Source: Terriglobia bacterium (lineage in GTDB: Bacteria > Acidobacteriota > Terriglobia > Terriglobales > Acidobacteriaceae). Taken from it: a DNA stretch of 64,000 nucleotides. The first letter of the stretch is position 1; each line of letters starts with the position of its first letter. The notes under the pieces are model-generated. The model saw only the letters and a program-made list of their open reading frames with translations. It was not told the DNA's origin and searched no databases. Below, piece by piece: positions 27,341 to 35,166 of this stretch. Location: assembly GCA_032252755.1 (NCBI GenBank), contig JAVUPY010000053.1, forward strand, positions 1 to 64,000, in the 5' to 3' direction. The position numbers and the translations under genes were made by a program.

Positions 27341-28024
27341 TCACGCCTTTTTGGCTCCGAACTTGTTTTCGTTACCCGCGATCAAGCGTCGAATGTTTTC
27401 CCGGTGCTTCCAGATGATGAGCAGCGACACTCCCGAAATCATTGCCAGGATCAGCGGCGTGCCGTGCTGCGGATGCATGTAATAGAACGTGATCGGGAAC
27501 AGCGCCGCAGCAACGATCGAGCCCAGGGAAACGTAACGCGTGATCGCAACGACGATCAGGAAAAAGGCCAGAACGATCAGAACGGCCTTGGGCGCGAGTG
27601 CGAGAAACACTCCCAACCCCGTCGCAACACCCTTGCCGCCCTTGAACTTCAGCCAAACCGGATACATGTGGCCGACAATCGCGAAGAGAGCTGCAATGGC
27701 CCCAAGTTTAAAACTGAGGTGCTGATACAGGCTTGGATCGAAGTGATGATAAGCTTCGCCCGCTGGGGGCGTATAAAACAACGCTCCGGCACTAAGAGAC
27801 GCAAACAAATAAGCGATCACTACGGCTAGAGCGCCCTTTACTGCGTCCAGAAAGAGCGTTGCGACTGCCAGCCCCTTCTTTCCCGTCCGTGCGACATTGG
27901 TTGCCCCGATGTTGCCGCTGCCCTGGGCGCGGACGTCTGCGCCGGTGAAGACGCGAACGAGGATGTAGCCGAAGGGGATGGAGCCGAGAAGGTAGGCGAC
28001 GATGGCGACGTAGGTCGAGATCAT
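27341..28024 (-). CDS. plsY: Acyl-phosphate:glycerol-3-phosphate acyltransferase PlsY
   Basis: Transfers an acyl group from acyl-phosphate to glycerol 3-phosphate, the first acylation of phospholipid synthesis, in the inner membrane. 227 residues, a little longer than E. coli PlsY because of a ~25-residue loop (around [19 protein letters not shown]). Three conserved motifs are present: [28 protein letters not shown] and KHRENIRRL. Several hydrophobic helices. gpsA follows it. Confidence 0.95.
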   Translation of the reverse strand: MISTYVAIVAYLLGSIPFGYILVRVFTGADVRAQGSGNIGATNVARTGKKGLAVATLFLDAVKGALAVVIAYLFASLSAGALFYTPPAGEAYHHFDPSLYQHLSFKLGAIAALFAIVGHMYPVWLKFKGGKGVATGLGVFLALAPKAVLIVLAFFLIVVAITRYVSLGSIVAAALFPITFYYMHPQHGTPLILAMISGVSLLIIWKHRENIRRLIAGNENKFGAKKA

Positions 28025-28027
28025 TTC

Positions 28028-28124
28028 AATGACGAATGACGAATGACGAATGCCGGAATGACGAATGAAGAGCCTCTGTGTGCTCTGTGCCTCTGTGGTG
28101 AATCAATCGTCATTGATCATTCCG
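28028..28124. repeat. Heptamer AATGACG array plus octamer CCTCTGTG run
   Basis: AATGACG three times, AATGCCGG, AATGACG, AATGAAG (28028-28070), then CCTCTGTG-type units (28073-28098), then CGTCATTGATCATTC (28109-28123), an inverse of the first word. It fills the plsY-thpR gap and runs into the 3' end of thpR. Confidence 0.75.
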
Positions 28125-28701
28125 AAGCGCCGAGCGGGAAACTTGCGAGCTTCGTGTACTGCGAGCCGCGCGGCGACAGTTTGCTTTCGTACAGATAGAA
28201 TTCGTGTGCCGTCATTGTACCGAACTCGGGTTCGGGAAGCTTGGAAAGCTTGTATTGCAGCGCGGAGAATTTTGCGTTCAGAGTGTCGCCGCGCATCCTG
28301 CCGGGCCGGCCCGAGCCACTTCGCGCAAGCGTCAGGTGCGCACGGTAAGGCCCCTTCTCTCGCTCGAACCCAAGCGCCGCCATCGCCTTGTCCATCGCCG
28401 AGACCAGTTCCTGAAGTTCCGGTCCGGCTTCGATCCCAGTCCAGAAGACCTGCGGATTCTTCAGTCCCGGGAAAAATCCGTACCCACGAAAATTCAAGGC
28501 GATCGCTTGCCCGCGAACCTGGTTCAGCGCGGCCTTGATGGCCTCGACCTTCTCCGTCTCGCCCAAAAACTTCAGCGTGACATGAAACGACTCCGGCCCG
28601 ACGAAGCGCACGTCCGGGGCGAACCCGCGTACCCCGTCGACGAACGTACCGATGCGCTGGCGGATGGCCGGTTCGATGTCGAGAGCGATGAAGAGGCGCA
28701 T
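28117..28701 (-). CDS. thpR: RNA 2',3'-cyclic phosphodiesterase ThpR (2H family)
   Basis: 194-residue member of the 2H phosphoesterase family, which opens 2',3'-cyclic phosphates and can reversibly ligate tRNA halves. Two HxT motifs are visible: FHVTL (His40) and AHLTL (His122). MRLFIALDIE at the start is typical. An ATG at 28701 begins the gene. It is separated from cinA upstream by a 94-base palindromic heptamer array. Physiological substrate unknown. Confidence 0.92.
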   Translation of the reverse strand: MRLFIALDIEPAIRQRIGTFVDGVRGFAPDVRFVGPESFHVTLKFLGETEKVEAIKAALNQVRGQAIALNFRGYGFFPGLKNPQVFWTGIEAGPELQELVSAMDKAMAALGFEREKGPYRAHLTLARSGSGRPGRMRGDTLNAKFSALQYKLSKLPEPEFGTMTAHEFYLYESKLSPRGSQYTKLASFPLGASE

Positions 28702-28713
28702 AAAACGGCTCCG

Positions 28714-28792
28714 GGTACCATGTTCCGGGTGCCAGGTAAACCGTTTGAGCAGGAGGTCTTCCCCGGTGCCCGGAACCTGGCACCTGGCACCG
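28714..28792. repeat. Heptamer array GGTGCCA with facing arms
   Basis: Left arm GGTACCA, TGTTCCG, GGTGCCA, GGTAAAC (28714-28741). Right arm GGTGCCC, GGAACCT, GGCACCT, GGCACCG (28765-28792), inverse of the same word. It occupies almost the whole thpR-cinA gap. Confidence 0.75.
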
Positions 28793-28795
28793 CTG

Positions 28796-30043
28796 TTAAA
28801 CCAGCTTCTTCCTAACCATATCCAGCGCCTGCTGGCTGGCCCAGTGGCGGATGCGGTCTCGGTCGCCGAGATACTTGCGTTCGACGACTTCGGTTTTGGT
28901 TACGCCATCGGCAAGTGCAATGTATACGAGGCCGACAGGCTTCAGTTCCGTTCCACCAGTCGGACCCGCGACACCGGTGATGCCGATTCCCAATGTCGCT
29001 TTACATTTTTTGCGAATGCCTTCGGCCATCGCGGCGGCGACTTCTTTGCTCACGGCGCCGTGCTCCGCGATCATCAGCGGCGGAACATCGCAGAACAGTT
29101 TCTTGAGTTCGTTGCTATAGACTACCGCGCCTCCGACGAAGTAACGCGAGCTTCCGCTCACCCGCGTCAACCGTTCGGCGAGCAGGCCACCAGTACACGA
29201 CTCCGCCGTCGCCAACGTCGAGCCGCGCATTTGCAGGTAATAGCCGACGATTTGCTCCAGCGAATCGCCGGCACTCGAAAAAACGGCATCGTCCAGCGCA
29301 TCTTCCAGCGCATTGGCGAGGGAATCGACCTTATCCTGGGCTTCCGCCATCGTCTTGCCGGAAGCCTTGAGATGGAACTGCACCTCGCCGGCCCCGGCGA
29401 GAATCGTGGTCTGGACATCCTTATGCTTTTTGTAAACGGGAGCAGCCTTCAGGTCGGCGGCCGATTCGCCCATCATCGCGACTTTGATTTCGCGCGCGGC
29501 GATAAAGGCTTCGGGCAGAACGGCACGCAATCGCGGCTCGAACTCTTCGCGAAATAATGGCTCCAACTCCCAAGGCGGTCCGGGCAGGAGAATGATGATG
29601 CGCTGCTGGCCGAGGTGCGTGCCTTCCAGCCACTGTGCCGGCGCCGAGCCGCGCGGGTTGCGGATGATCTCCGCGCCACCGAGCACGTCGGCCTGCTTCA
29701 GGTTGTTCTCCGGCATCTTGATGCGCCGCTGCGCGAATCGCGCGTAGAGTTCGGCGACGAGGTCGCCTTCGCGTTTCAATTCAATTCCCAGCGCCTCGGC
29801 GACCGACTCGCGCGTCACATCGTCCTCCGTCGGGCCAAGGCCGCCGCTGAAGACGAGGACGTCGGCACGGCCCAGCGCCGTACGCGCCACATTGACCAGT
29901 TGCTCGCGATTGTCGCCAACAATGGTTTTGAAGGCGACCTCGACCCCGAGACTGTTCAAGCGCGACGTGAGGAACAGGGAATTGGTGTCCTGCCGGAACG
30001 GCGTGAGCATCTCCGACCCGACAGCGATGATTTCGGCGATCAC
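28796..30043 (-). CDS. cinA: CinA-like protein (MoCF domain plus nicotinamide-nucleotide amidase domain)
   Basis: 415 residues from a GTG at 30043. The N-terminal domain (1-170) is MoaB/MoCF-like (IIAVGSEML, FSGGLGPTEDD). The C-terminal domain (about 255-415) is the PncC-type amidase with TAESCTGGLLAERLT, whose Ser is the nucleophile, and GITGVAGPTGG. The linker region between them is normal for the family. Enzymes of this type hydrolyse NMN and ADP-ribose compounds. The competence name is historical. Same strand as thpR and the NHL gene. Confidence 0.95.
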   Translation of the reverse strand: MIAEIIAVGSEMLTPFRQDTNSLFLTSRLNSLGVEVAFKTIVGDNREQLVNVARTALGRADVLVFSGGLGPTEDDVTRESVAEALGIELKREGDLVAELYARFAQRRIKMPENNLKQADVLGGAEIIRNPRGSAPAQWLEGTHLGQQRIIILLPGPPWELEPLFREEFEPRLRAVLPEAFIAAREIKVAMMGESAADLKAAPVYKKHKDVQTTILAGAGEVQFHLKASGKTMAEAQDKVDSLANALEDALDDAVFSSAGDSLEQIVGYYLQMRGSTLATAESCTGGLLAERLTRVSGSSRYFVGGAVVYSNELKKLFCDVPPLMIAEHGAVSKEVAAAMAEGIRKKCKATLGIGITGVAGPTGGTELKPVGLVYIALADGVTKTEVVERKYLGDRDRIRHWASQQALDMVRKKLV

Positions 30044-30110
30044 GTTAGTAGTCTAAATGTGAAAGCTTATCGGGAGCTAGCTTGAGGAAATCTCTAAGCG
30101 GGAAGGTCTG

Positions 30111-30147
30111 TGCTCCGCATCTGCCGTAGTTAGCAGATGTGGGCACC
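30111..30147. repeat. REP-like palindrome (cinA upstream gap)
   Basis: CCGCATCTGC (30115-30124) and GCAGATGTGG (30133-30142), one G-T pair, loop CGTAGTTA, then GCACC. A decayed heptamer run (CACTGAC, GGCTGAG, TGCTAGC) lies at about 30185-30205. Confidence 0.75.
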
Positions 30148-30199
30148 ACCAACCCGTTCTTTCGCTCTTCCTCGGCCCTGTTTCACTGACGGCTGAGTG

Positions 30200-31249
30200 C
30201 TAGCTTGTTATCAACGGCCTACCCGCTATTCCCCACGCGAGTTGATAAAGCCCACTGGTTGTGGCAAGCACAGCCGATTGGTTCGGCGCGAACGCGAGGC
30301 CGACCAGGTTTTGTCCGGCGACGGTCAGCGAGGCCTGCTTGTCCGGAGTGACCTTCACAATGCCGCGCTTGCCCTTCAGCGACGCGGCCACATAGAGATT
30401 GCCGTCTGTGTCGAACGCCAGCCCTTGGGGACGTCCGAGGCCGCGATAGAACGTGTGCACGGTTCCGTGCGAATCGATCTCGTAGATCGCATCGAAGCTC
30501 GAGGTCGTTGGGCCCGTGACGAAGAGATTGCCGTTAGGGCCGAACGCCAAATGGTAAGCGGAGACGCTCGGCTCCAGCGTTGCATAGACGTAAATCTGCC
30601 GGTCTCGCGAGATCTTGAAAATGGTCCCACTACGATCGCCGACGTAAAGATTCATGTCGTAGTCGAAGGTGATCCCAGTGGCGACGCCCATGCCTTCAGC
30701 ATAAGTCGAGATCGCACCGTTCTGAGCGACGCGGTAGACGGTCCCGTCATTTCGCGAAGAGACGTAGAGATAGCCGTCGGCATCGAGCGCCAATCCCGTC
30801 GCATTCATCATCTCAACAACGTAAGGGCGGATATTCAGGTTCGTGTCGATCTTGTATATGGCGACGGGTACCTTCTGCCCACGCGTACCGGAGAACGTCA
30901 CAAAAATGTTGCCATCATGGTCGACCGCTGGATTTGCGACGGGGTGCAGGTTTTCGGCAATCGGCGCGGCGACGCGGAAATCGACAGGATTGCTACGCGA
31001 GCCGTTGGTTGAGACGGTCAGCGGGCCAGAGGCGGCTTCGTCGGGTACGCGGGTGACGAGGAATTGATCGGCACTGATGACGACTGGCGCTTCGAGTTCG
31101 CCGAATCGGACACTCGGCTGTTTCTGCTCGGGCAGGCGAAGGTGCGAACCCGTGATCCGGATCTCACCGCCCGGGAGCGCGAAGCGCGGTTCGACTCCGT
31201 CAATATGCGGCCCGCCGTTCCGAGTACTTTTTAGATCCAGTGCCATCAT
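30200..31249 (-). CDS. IPT/TIG domain plus NHL-type beta-propeller protein
   Basis: 349 residues without a signal peptide. Residues about 13-93 form an IPT/TIG-like immunoglobulin domain (PRFALPGGEIRITGSHL). Residues 95-345 contain NHL/SMP-30-like blades with recurring LALDADGYLYVSS, ITFDYDMNLYVGD, LAFGPNGNLFVTG and LAFDTDGNLYVAA. Such propellers usually act outside the cytoplasm as binding or lactonase-like modules, so the lack of an export signal is odd. No catalytic acid pair can be asserted. It ends at a REP-like element and begins 22 bases after pgpA, so it shares that operon. Confidence 0.82.
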   Translation of the reverse strand: MMALDLKSTRNGGPHIDGVEPRFALPGGEIRITGSHLRLPEQKQPSVRFGELEAPVVISADQFLVTRVPDEAASGPLTVSTNGSRSNPVDFRVAAPIAENLHPVANPAVDHDGNIFVTFSGTRGQKVPVAIYKIDTNLNIRPYVVEMMNATGLALDADGYLYVSSRNDGTVYRVAQNGAISTYAEGMGVATGITFDYDMNLYVGDRSGTIFKISRDRQIYVYATLEPSVSAYHLAFGPNGNLFVTGPTTSSFDAIYEIDSHGTVHTFYRGLGRPQGLAFDTDGNLYVAASLKGKRGIVKVTPDKQASLTVAGQNLVGLAFAPNQSAVLATTSGLYQLAWGIAGRPLITS

Positions 31250-31271
31250 CTGTTCTGCGGTGAAGTCTTCT

Positions 31272-31790
31272 TCACCCTAAGATGCCAAACCTGAGCAATA
31301 GCTGCATGACAATCAGTCCGTAAACTCCGGCGGCAACATCGTCCACGACAATCCCGGTTCCTTCCGGCAACTTCTCCAGGTTCCGCACCGGGAACGGTTT
31401 CCACATATCGAAGACTCGAAAAAGTATAAGTCCGGCGAGCATCGGTTTCCAATGGAGTGGAGCCGCCACTAACGTGATCAACTGGCCGGCCACCTCGTCG
31501 ATGACTACATGTTGTGGGTCCTTTTTACCCGACGCGCGGGCGATGCGTGTGGCCGCCGGAATGCCGATCGCGATGGCAAGGCTCGCCAGCAGAATGTTCA
31601 GGGGGAGGCGCAGTGATTGCGGGAGGTACTGCGAGGATCCTGCCCACAGGAGTACGGTTGCAGTTGATCCCCAGGTGCCCGGCCCGGGACGAAGCGTTCC
31701 GACGCCGAAGAAGGTGCCGACAAGCCACGCCCACAATGGTCCGCGCGTCCGCTTGGCTGGTACTTCCGCTTCAGTTGGGCTTGCGTTCAT
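31272..31790 (-). CDS. pgpA: Phosphatidylglycerophosphatase A
   Basis: Inner-membrane enzyme that dephosphorylates phosphatidylglycerol phosphate. 172 residues. Family motifs: GVGTLRPGPGTWGS, VIDEVAGQL with acidic metal ligands, FRVFDMWKPFPVR and GIVVDDVAAGVYG. Hydrophobic helices lie between them. Its start overlaps the 3' end of yacG by 20 bases, so it is translationally coupled. With gpsA and plsY it gives the window most of phosphatidylglycerol synthesis. Confidence 0.94.
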   Translation of the reverse strand: MNASPTEAEVPAKRTRGPLWAWLVGTFFGVGTLRPGPGTWGSTATVLLWAGSSQYLPQSLRLPLNILLASLAIAIGIPAATRIARASGKKDPQHVVIDEVAGQLITLVAAPLHWKPMLAGLILFRVFDMWKPFPVRNLEKLPEGTGIVVDDVAAGVYGLIVMQLLLRFGILG

Positions 31791-32028
31791 GGTTCTCGCT
31801 TGCAGGTCCGGAGCGCCGACCGGCCGATGGCGGACGCTCGGTGTAACCAGCCTCGCCGCCGGATTCCGGATCGTTCAGCGGCGTCGAAATCACGTATCCG
31901 CCGCTCGCCCACTTGCCGAGATCGACCGTCCGGCAGCGTTCGCTGCAGAACGGGAACTCTGGCTCGTCCCGCAGGACAACCTTGCGGCAGGTGGGGCAAC
32001 GAAGGCTACGGACTTTTTTCTTGGGCAT
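31771..32028 (-). CDS. yacG: DNA gyrase inhibitor YacG-like zinc protein
   Basis: 85 residues from ATG 32028, starting MPKKKVRSLRCPTC. Zinc ligands CPTC and FCSERC are spaced as in YacG, and DLGKWASGGYVI is the conserved helix and tail start. E. coli YacG binds GyrB and blocks DNA binding. Here the tail (about 35 residues, Pro/Ser/Gly/Arg-rich) is longer than in E. coli and overlaps the pgpA start. A heptamer array with two well-phased arms lies between rimO and this gene. Confidence 0.88.
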   Translation of the reverse strand: MPKKKVRSLRCPTCRKVVLRDEPEFPFCSERCRTVDLGKWASGGYVISTPLNDPESGGEAGYTERPPSAGRRSGPASENHERKPN

Positions 32029-32041
32029 AGAAAAGAAAAGC

Positions 32042-32111
32042 AGGTACAAGATGCAAGGTTCAAGGTGCCAGAAAAATCGCCAACATCTTGAACCTTTTAC
32101 CTTGTGCCTTG
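32042..32111. repeat. Heptamer array AGGTNCA, 4 + 4 units in facing arms
   Basis: Left arm AGGTACA, AGATGCA, AGGTTCA, AGGTGCC (32042-32069). Right arm CATCTTG, AACCTTT, TACCTTG, TGCCTTG (32084-32111), exactly inverse and in phase, 14 bases apart. It ends 5 bases before the rimO stop. Confidence 0.8.
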
Positions 32112-32115
32112 CCCC

Positions 32116-33669
32116 TCAAATCAGTTTGGCCACCAGATCATACTCGTGCGCTTCGGTGATCTCGCAGCGGTAAAACTCTCCTTCGCGAACGTTTTCGTAT
32201 TCGCCGAAGTCGTTGATGAAAACTTTGCCGTCGATCTCAGGAGCGTGCATGGCGGTTCGGCCTTCCCACAGCAACTCGGTCTCCGGCGACGGACCTTCCA
32301 ATACGATGTCGAATTGTTTGCCGACGAGTGTCTTCCGGCGTTTCCTGCTGATCTGCTTCTGAATTTGCATCAGCTTGCGGCGGCGCCGCTCGATCTCACG
32401 CGACGGAACTTTGTCTTCGAGATGGAACGCCTTCGCACCCTCCTCGTCCGAGTAGCTGAACACGCCGAGCCAGTCGAATTGCGCGGCCCGGACAAAATCG
32501 CAGAGCTGCTCGAAATCTTCCGCAGTCTCGCCGGGGAACCCGACGATGAACGATGTGCGCAGCGTGAGGTTCGGTACAGCCTTGCGCATTTTGTCGATCG
32601 ACTTCAGGAAAATCTCCGCCGAAGCGCCGCGCTTCATCTTCTTCAGGACCTTGGCCGAAGCGTGCTGCAGCGGGACGTCCATATAGGAGCAGACCTTCTC
32701 ATTCGTCGCGATAACATCCAGCAGTTTGCCGCTGATCTTGTTCGGGTAGGCATAAAGGAATCGTACCCAACGCAACTTCTCGATTTGCGCCAAACGCTTC
32801 AGCAAAAGGGCGAGGCCGTCCTTCAAGCCGAGATCTTCGCCGTAGCAGGTGGTGTCCTGGCCGATAAGCACGATCTCTTTCACGCCGCGCTTGGCCAGCA
32901 TCTCCGCTTCGGCGATGACCGACTCGAACCGGCGCGAGCGAAACTTGCCGCGCAACTGCGGAATGATGCAGAACGTGCAGGGATGATCGCAGCCTTCGGC
33001 GATTTTGATGTAGGCCATGTGACCGGGCGTGGCGAGCACGCGCGGCGTGGTCTCGTCGTACAGATAATTAGGGAGATCGTGGACGGCGCCGTCCCACTCG
33101 TCGCGGGAGAAGCGTCCGGCCCCTTCGCGGGCATCTCCTTCGGGCCGAGCAGGAGGGTGACCGGACTTCTGTTCGGAGTAGATGCCGGATTTCAGCGACT
33201 GTGATGCGGTACTGGAATTCAGGATACGAAAGGGAGAGTCGCATGTTTGCGAGGGTGTAGCTTGTACTCCGGCTGCGGCGAGAATCTTATCCAACTCGCC
33301 GGTGCCAACGACGGCGTCTACTTCGGGGATGTTCTTCTGGATCTCGTTTCGATATCGCTCGACGAGGCACCCGGCGACGATGAGCTTCTTTGCTCGCCCA
33401 GCGGTCTTGTGGCCGGCCATCTCCAAGATCGTATCGACGGACTCCTGCTTGGCGGTGTCGATGAACGAACAGGTGTTGACCACGATGATGTCGGCGTCTT
33501 CGGCGCGCGAGGTGATCGTCGCTCCTGCCTTAGACAGGATGCCCATCATGACCTCACTATCGACGAGGTTCTTGGGGCAGCCGAGCGAGACAAAGCCTAC
33601 CTTGGGAGTCGACTGGTCGGACTCCGAGGCATGGATGGGCTTGTCTGGAGTGAAAGTTTCGCTGGACAT
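32116..33669 (-). CDS. rimO: Ribosomal protein S12 (Asp) methylthiotransferase RimO
   Basis: Radical-SAM enzyme that adds a methylthio group to an Asp of ribosomal protein S12. 517 residues against about 440 usual. The N-terminal UPF0004 domain has cluster ligands Cys31, Cys67 and Cys101. The radical SAM site is Cys227, Cys231 and Cys234 (CDHPCTFC). The TRAM domain is at the C-terminus. The extra length is a low-complexity insert at about residues 138-198 (contains GHPPARPEGDAREGAG), between the two cluster domains. Start ATG 33669 lacks a ribosome site. It heads the minus-strand series and is divergent from the amino-sugar cassette. Confidence 0.94.
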   Translation of the reverse strand: MSSETFTPDKPIHASESDQSTPKVGFVSLGCPKNLVDSEVMMGILSKAGATITSRAEDADIIVVNTCSFIDTAKQESVDTILEMAGHKTAGRAKKLIVAGCLVERYRNEIQKNIPEVDAVVGTGELDKILAAAGVQATPSQTCDSPFRILNSSTASQSLKSGIYSEQKSGHPPARPEGDAREGAGRFSRDEWDGAVHDLPNYLYDETTPRVLATPGHMAYIKIAEGCDHPCTFCIIPQLRGKFRSRRFESVIAEAEMLAKRGVKEIVLIGQDTTCYGEDLGLKDGLALLLKRLAQIEKLRWVRFLYAYPNKISGKLLDVIATNEKVCSYMDVPLQHASAKVLKKMKRGASAEIFLKSIDKMRKAVPNLTLRTSFIVGFPGETAEDFEQLCDFVRAAQFDWLGVFSYSDEEGAKAFHLEDKVPSREIERRRRKLMQIQKQISRKRRKTLVGKQFDIVLEGPSPETELLWEGRTAMHAPEIDGKVFINDFGEYENVREGEFYRCEITEAHEYDLVAKLI

Positions 33670-33812
33670 CGGGAATTTCTATTTTAGCAGGCCACCAGGC
33701 ACCCGCGGCGAAAGAGACGCTTTCCCGTTTCGGGAACTTCGCCGTGATTTGTTAAGTCCGGCGGGGTTAGCTCGCGACGCCCATGGTAGGTTATGGCTGA
33801 GTGCTGCGTTTG

Positions 33813-34169
33813 ATGAGCCATTGGTCGGCAGTGTCGTCTCTTGCGGTTTCAGCAGCCCTGATGGGCGTTTCCAATCTCTGCCTTAAGGCGGCGATTGGAC
33901 GTGTACCGGCGTCCGGAATTCTCAGCTTCGGATTGCTTCGCCAGCCGACGTTCTGGTCCGGATTTCTGCTGTTCGCCCTCTCCTCCCTCATTTACATACG
34001 GGTTCTCACGTCAATCTCGCTCTCGACGGCGTATCCGTTTTTCGTAAGCGTCGCCTTTGCCGTGGTCGCCTTGGGCGGCATGATGCTGCTTGGAGAGCGG
34101 CTTACGTTTCCGAAGGTGTTCGGCTCAGCACTTCTGATTGCGGGCATCGCGTTGATCGCGTGGGGATGA
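33813..34169 (+). CDS. Small SMR/EamA-like membrane protein (ArnE/ArnF-like flippase subunit)
   Basis: 118 residues with four hydrophobic helices, the size and pattern of small multidrug resistance/ArnE-type proteins (SLSTAYPFFVSVAFAVVALGG, LLGERLTFPKVFGSALLIAGI). The ATG at 33813 is preferred over a GTG at 33801, which lies in a decayed heptamer repeat. The next gene, a polyprenyl-phosphate glycosyltransferase, begins one base after its stop, and a WecE-like aminotransferase follows. That arrangement suggests it helps flip an undecaprenyl-phosphate-linked aminosugar, as ArnE/F do for aminoarabinose. Transport of another substrate is possible. Confidence 0.8.
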   Translation: MSHWSAVSSLAVSAALMGVSNLCLKAAIGRVPASGILSFGLLRQPTFWSGFLLFALSSLIYIRVLTSISLSTAYPFFVSVAFAVVALGGMMLLGERLTFPKVFGSALLIAGIALIAWG

Positions 34170-34170
34170 A

Positions 34171-35163
34171 ATGACCTCCATTGCGAAGATTGTCCCCGAA
34201 GCAACCATCTATCCGTATGCGCCATTGAGTGCCCTTCCGCGCGGTGTCTCGATTGTTATTCCCGTCCACAACGGCGCGGCGACACTCGCGCAATTGGCGG
34301 CACGAATTCAAGCCGTCATGAGCGCAAGGAACGTGCCGTTCGAAATCATGTTCGTCAATGACGGCAGTTCCGACGACAGTTGGCTCGCCCTGCGACGCCT
34401 CGTCGAACGATACCCATTTGTGCGTGCGATTGACCTGATGCGGAACTATGGCCAGCATAATGCGATTCTCTGCGGTCTACGCCTTGCGCGCTACGACGTT
34501 TCGGTCACGATGGACGATGATCTGCAAAATCCGCCCGAGGAGATCCCTAAACTGCTCGCCGCGCTCGGGGCAGAATTCGATGTCGTGTACGGCGTGCCCG
34601 AGGTGCAGCAACACGGCTTTGGGCGCGACTTTGCGTCGGAGATCACCAAGATCACGTTGAGCGGGCCGATGGGTGCGTCAGCGGCCAGGAATGCCAGTGC
34701 GTTTCGCGCACTCCGAACGCGCTTGCGAGATGGATTCGCCGGATACCAGGGACCTTGGGTATTTCTCGACGCGCTCCTCACATGGTCCACGAATCGCTTT
34801 AGCAGCGTGCGCGTACGCCACGAGGCGCGCAACACAGGGCGCTCCGGATACAACTTCCGCAAGCTCCTGAAGCACGGGATGAATATGATGACCGGTTTCA
34901 GCGCGTTGCCGCTGCAGATCGCGAGCCTCGTCGGCTTCGCGTTTACCGTTTTCGGTTTCGCGACGCTGGTCTACGTGGTTGCGCGATACTTTCTGAACGG
35001 TCAGAACGTTCCCGGCTTCGCATTCCTGGCCTCGATGATTGCCATCTTCTCCGGAGCGCAGATGTTCGCGATAGGTATCATTGGCGAGTACCTGTCGCGA
35101 ATACATTTCCGCACGATGGGACAACCGGCTGCGACGATTCGCGAGATCCTGGCGCAGGAATAA
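34171..35163 (+). CDS. Family 2 glycosyltransferase, polyprenyl-phosphate sugar transferase (ArnC/DPM1-like)
   Basis: 330 residues. GT-A domain with VSIVIPVHNGAATL at the start, FVNDGSSDDSW, and the metal-binding MDDDLQNPPEEI. Two C-terminal transmembrane helices (IASLVGFAFTVFGFATLVYV and FLASMIAIFSGAQMFAIGII) end in the conserved GEYLSRI. Proteins of this build transfer a sugar from a nucleotide donor to undecaprenyl or dolichyl phosphate on the cytoplasmic face. With WecE next to it, the donor may be a 4-amino-4,6-dideoxyhexose nucleotide. Gaps to its neighbours are 1 and 3 bases. Confidence 0.9.
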   Translation: MTSIAKIVPEATIYPYAPLSALPRGVSIVIPVHNGAATLAQLAARIQAVMSARNVPFEIMFVNDGSSDDSWLALRRLVERYPFVRAIDLMRNYGQHNAILCGLRLARYDVSVTMDDDLQNPPEEIPKLLAALGAEFDVVYGVPEVQQHGFGRDFASEITKITLSGPMGASAARNASAFRALRTRLRDGFAGYQGPWVFLDALLTWSTNRFSSVRVRHEARNTGRSGYNFRKLLKHGMNMMTGFSALPLQIASLVGFAFTVFGFATLVYVVARYFLNGQNVPGFAFLASMIAIFSGAQMFAIGIIGEYLSRIHFRTMGQPAATIREILAQE

Positions 35164-35166
35164 GCG

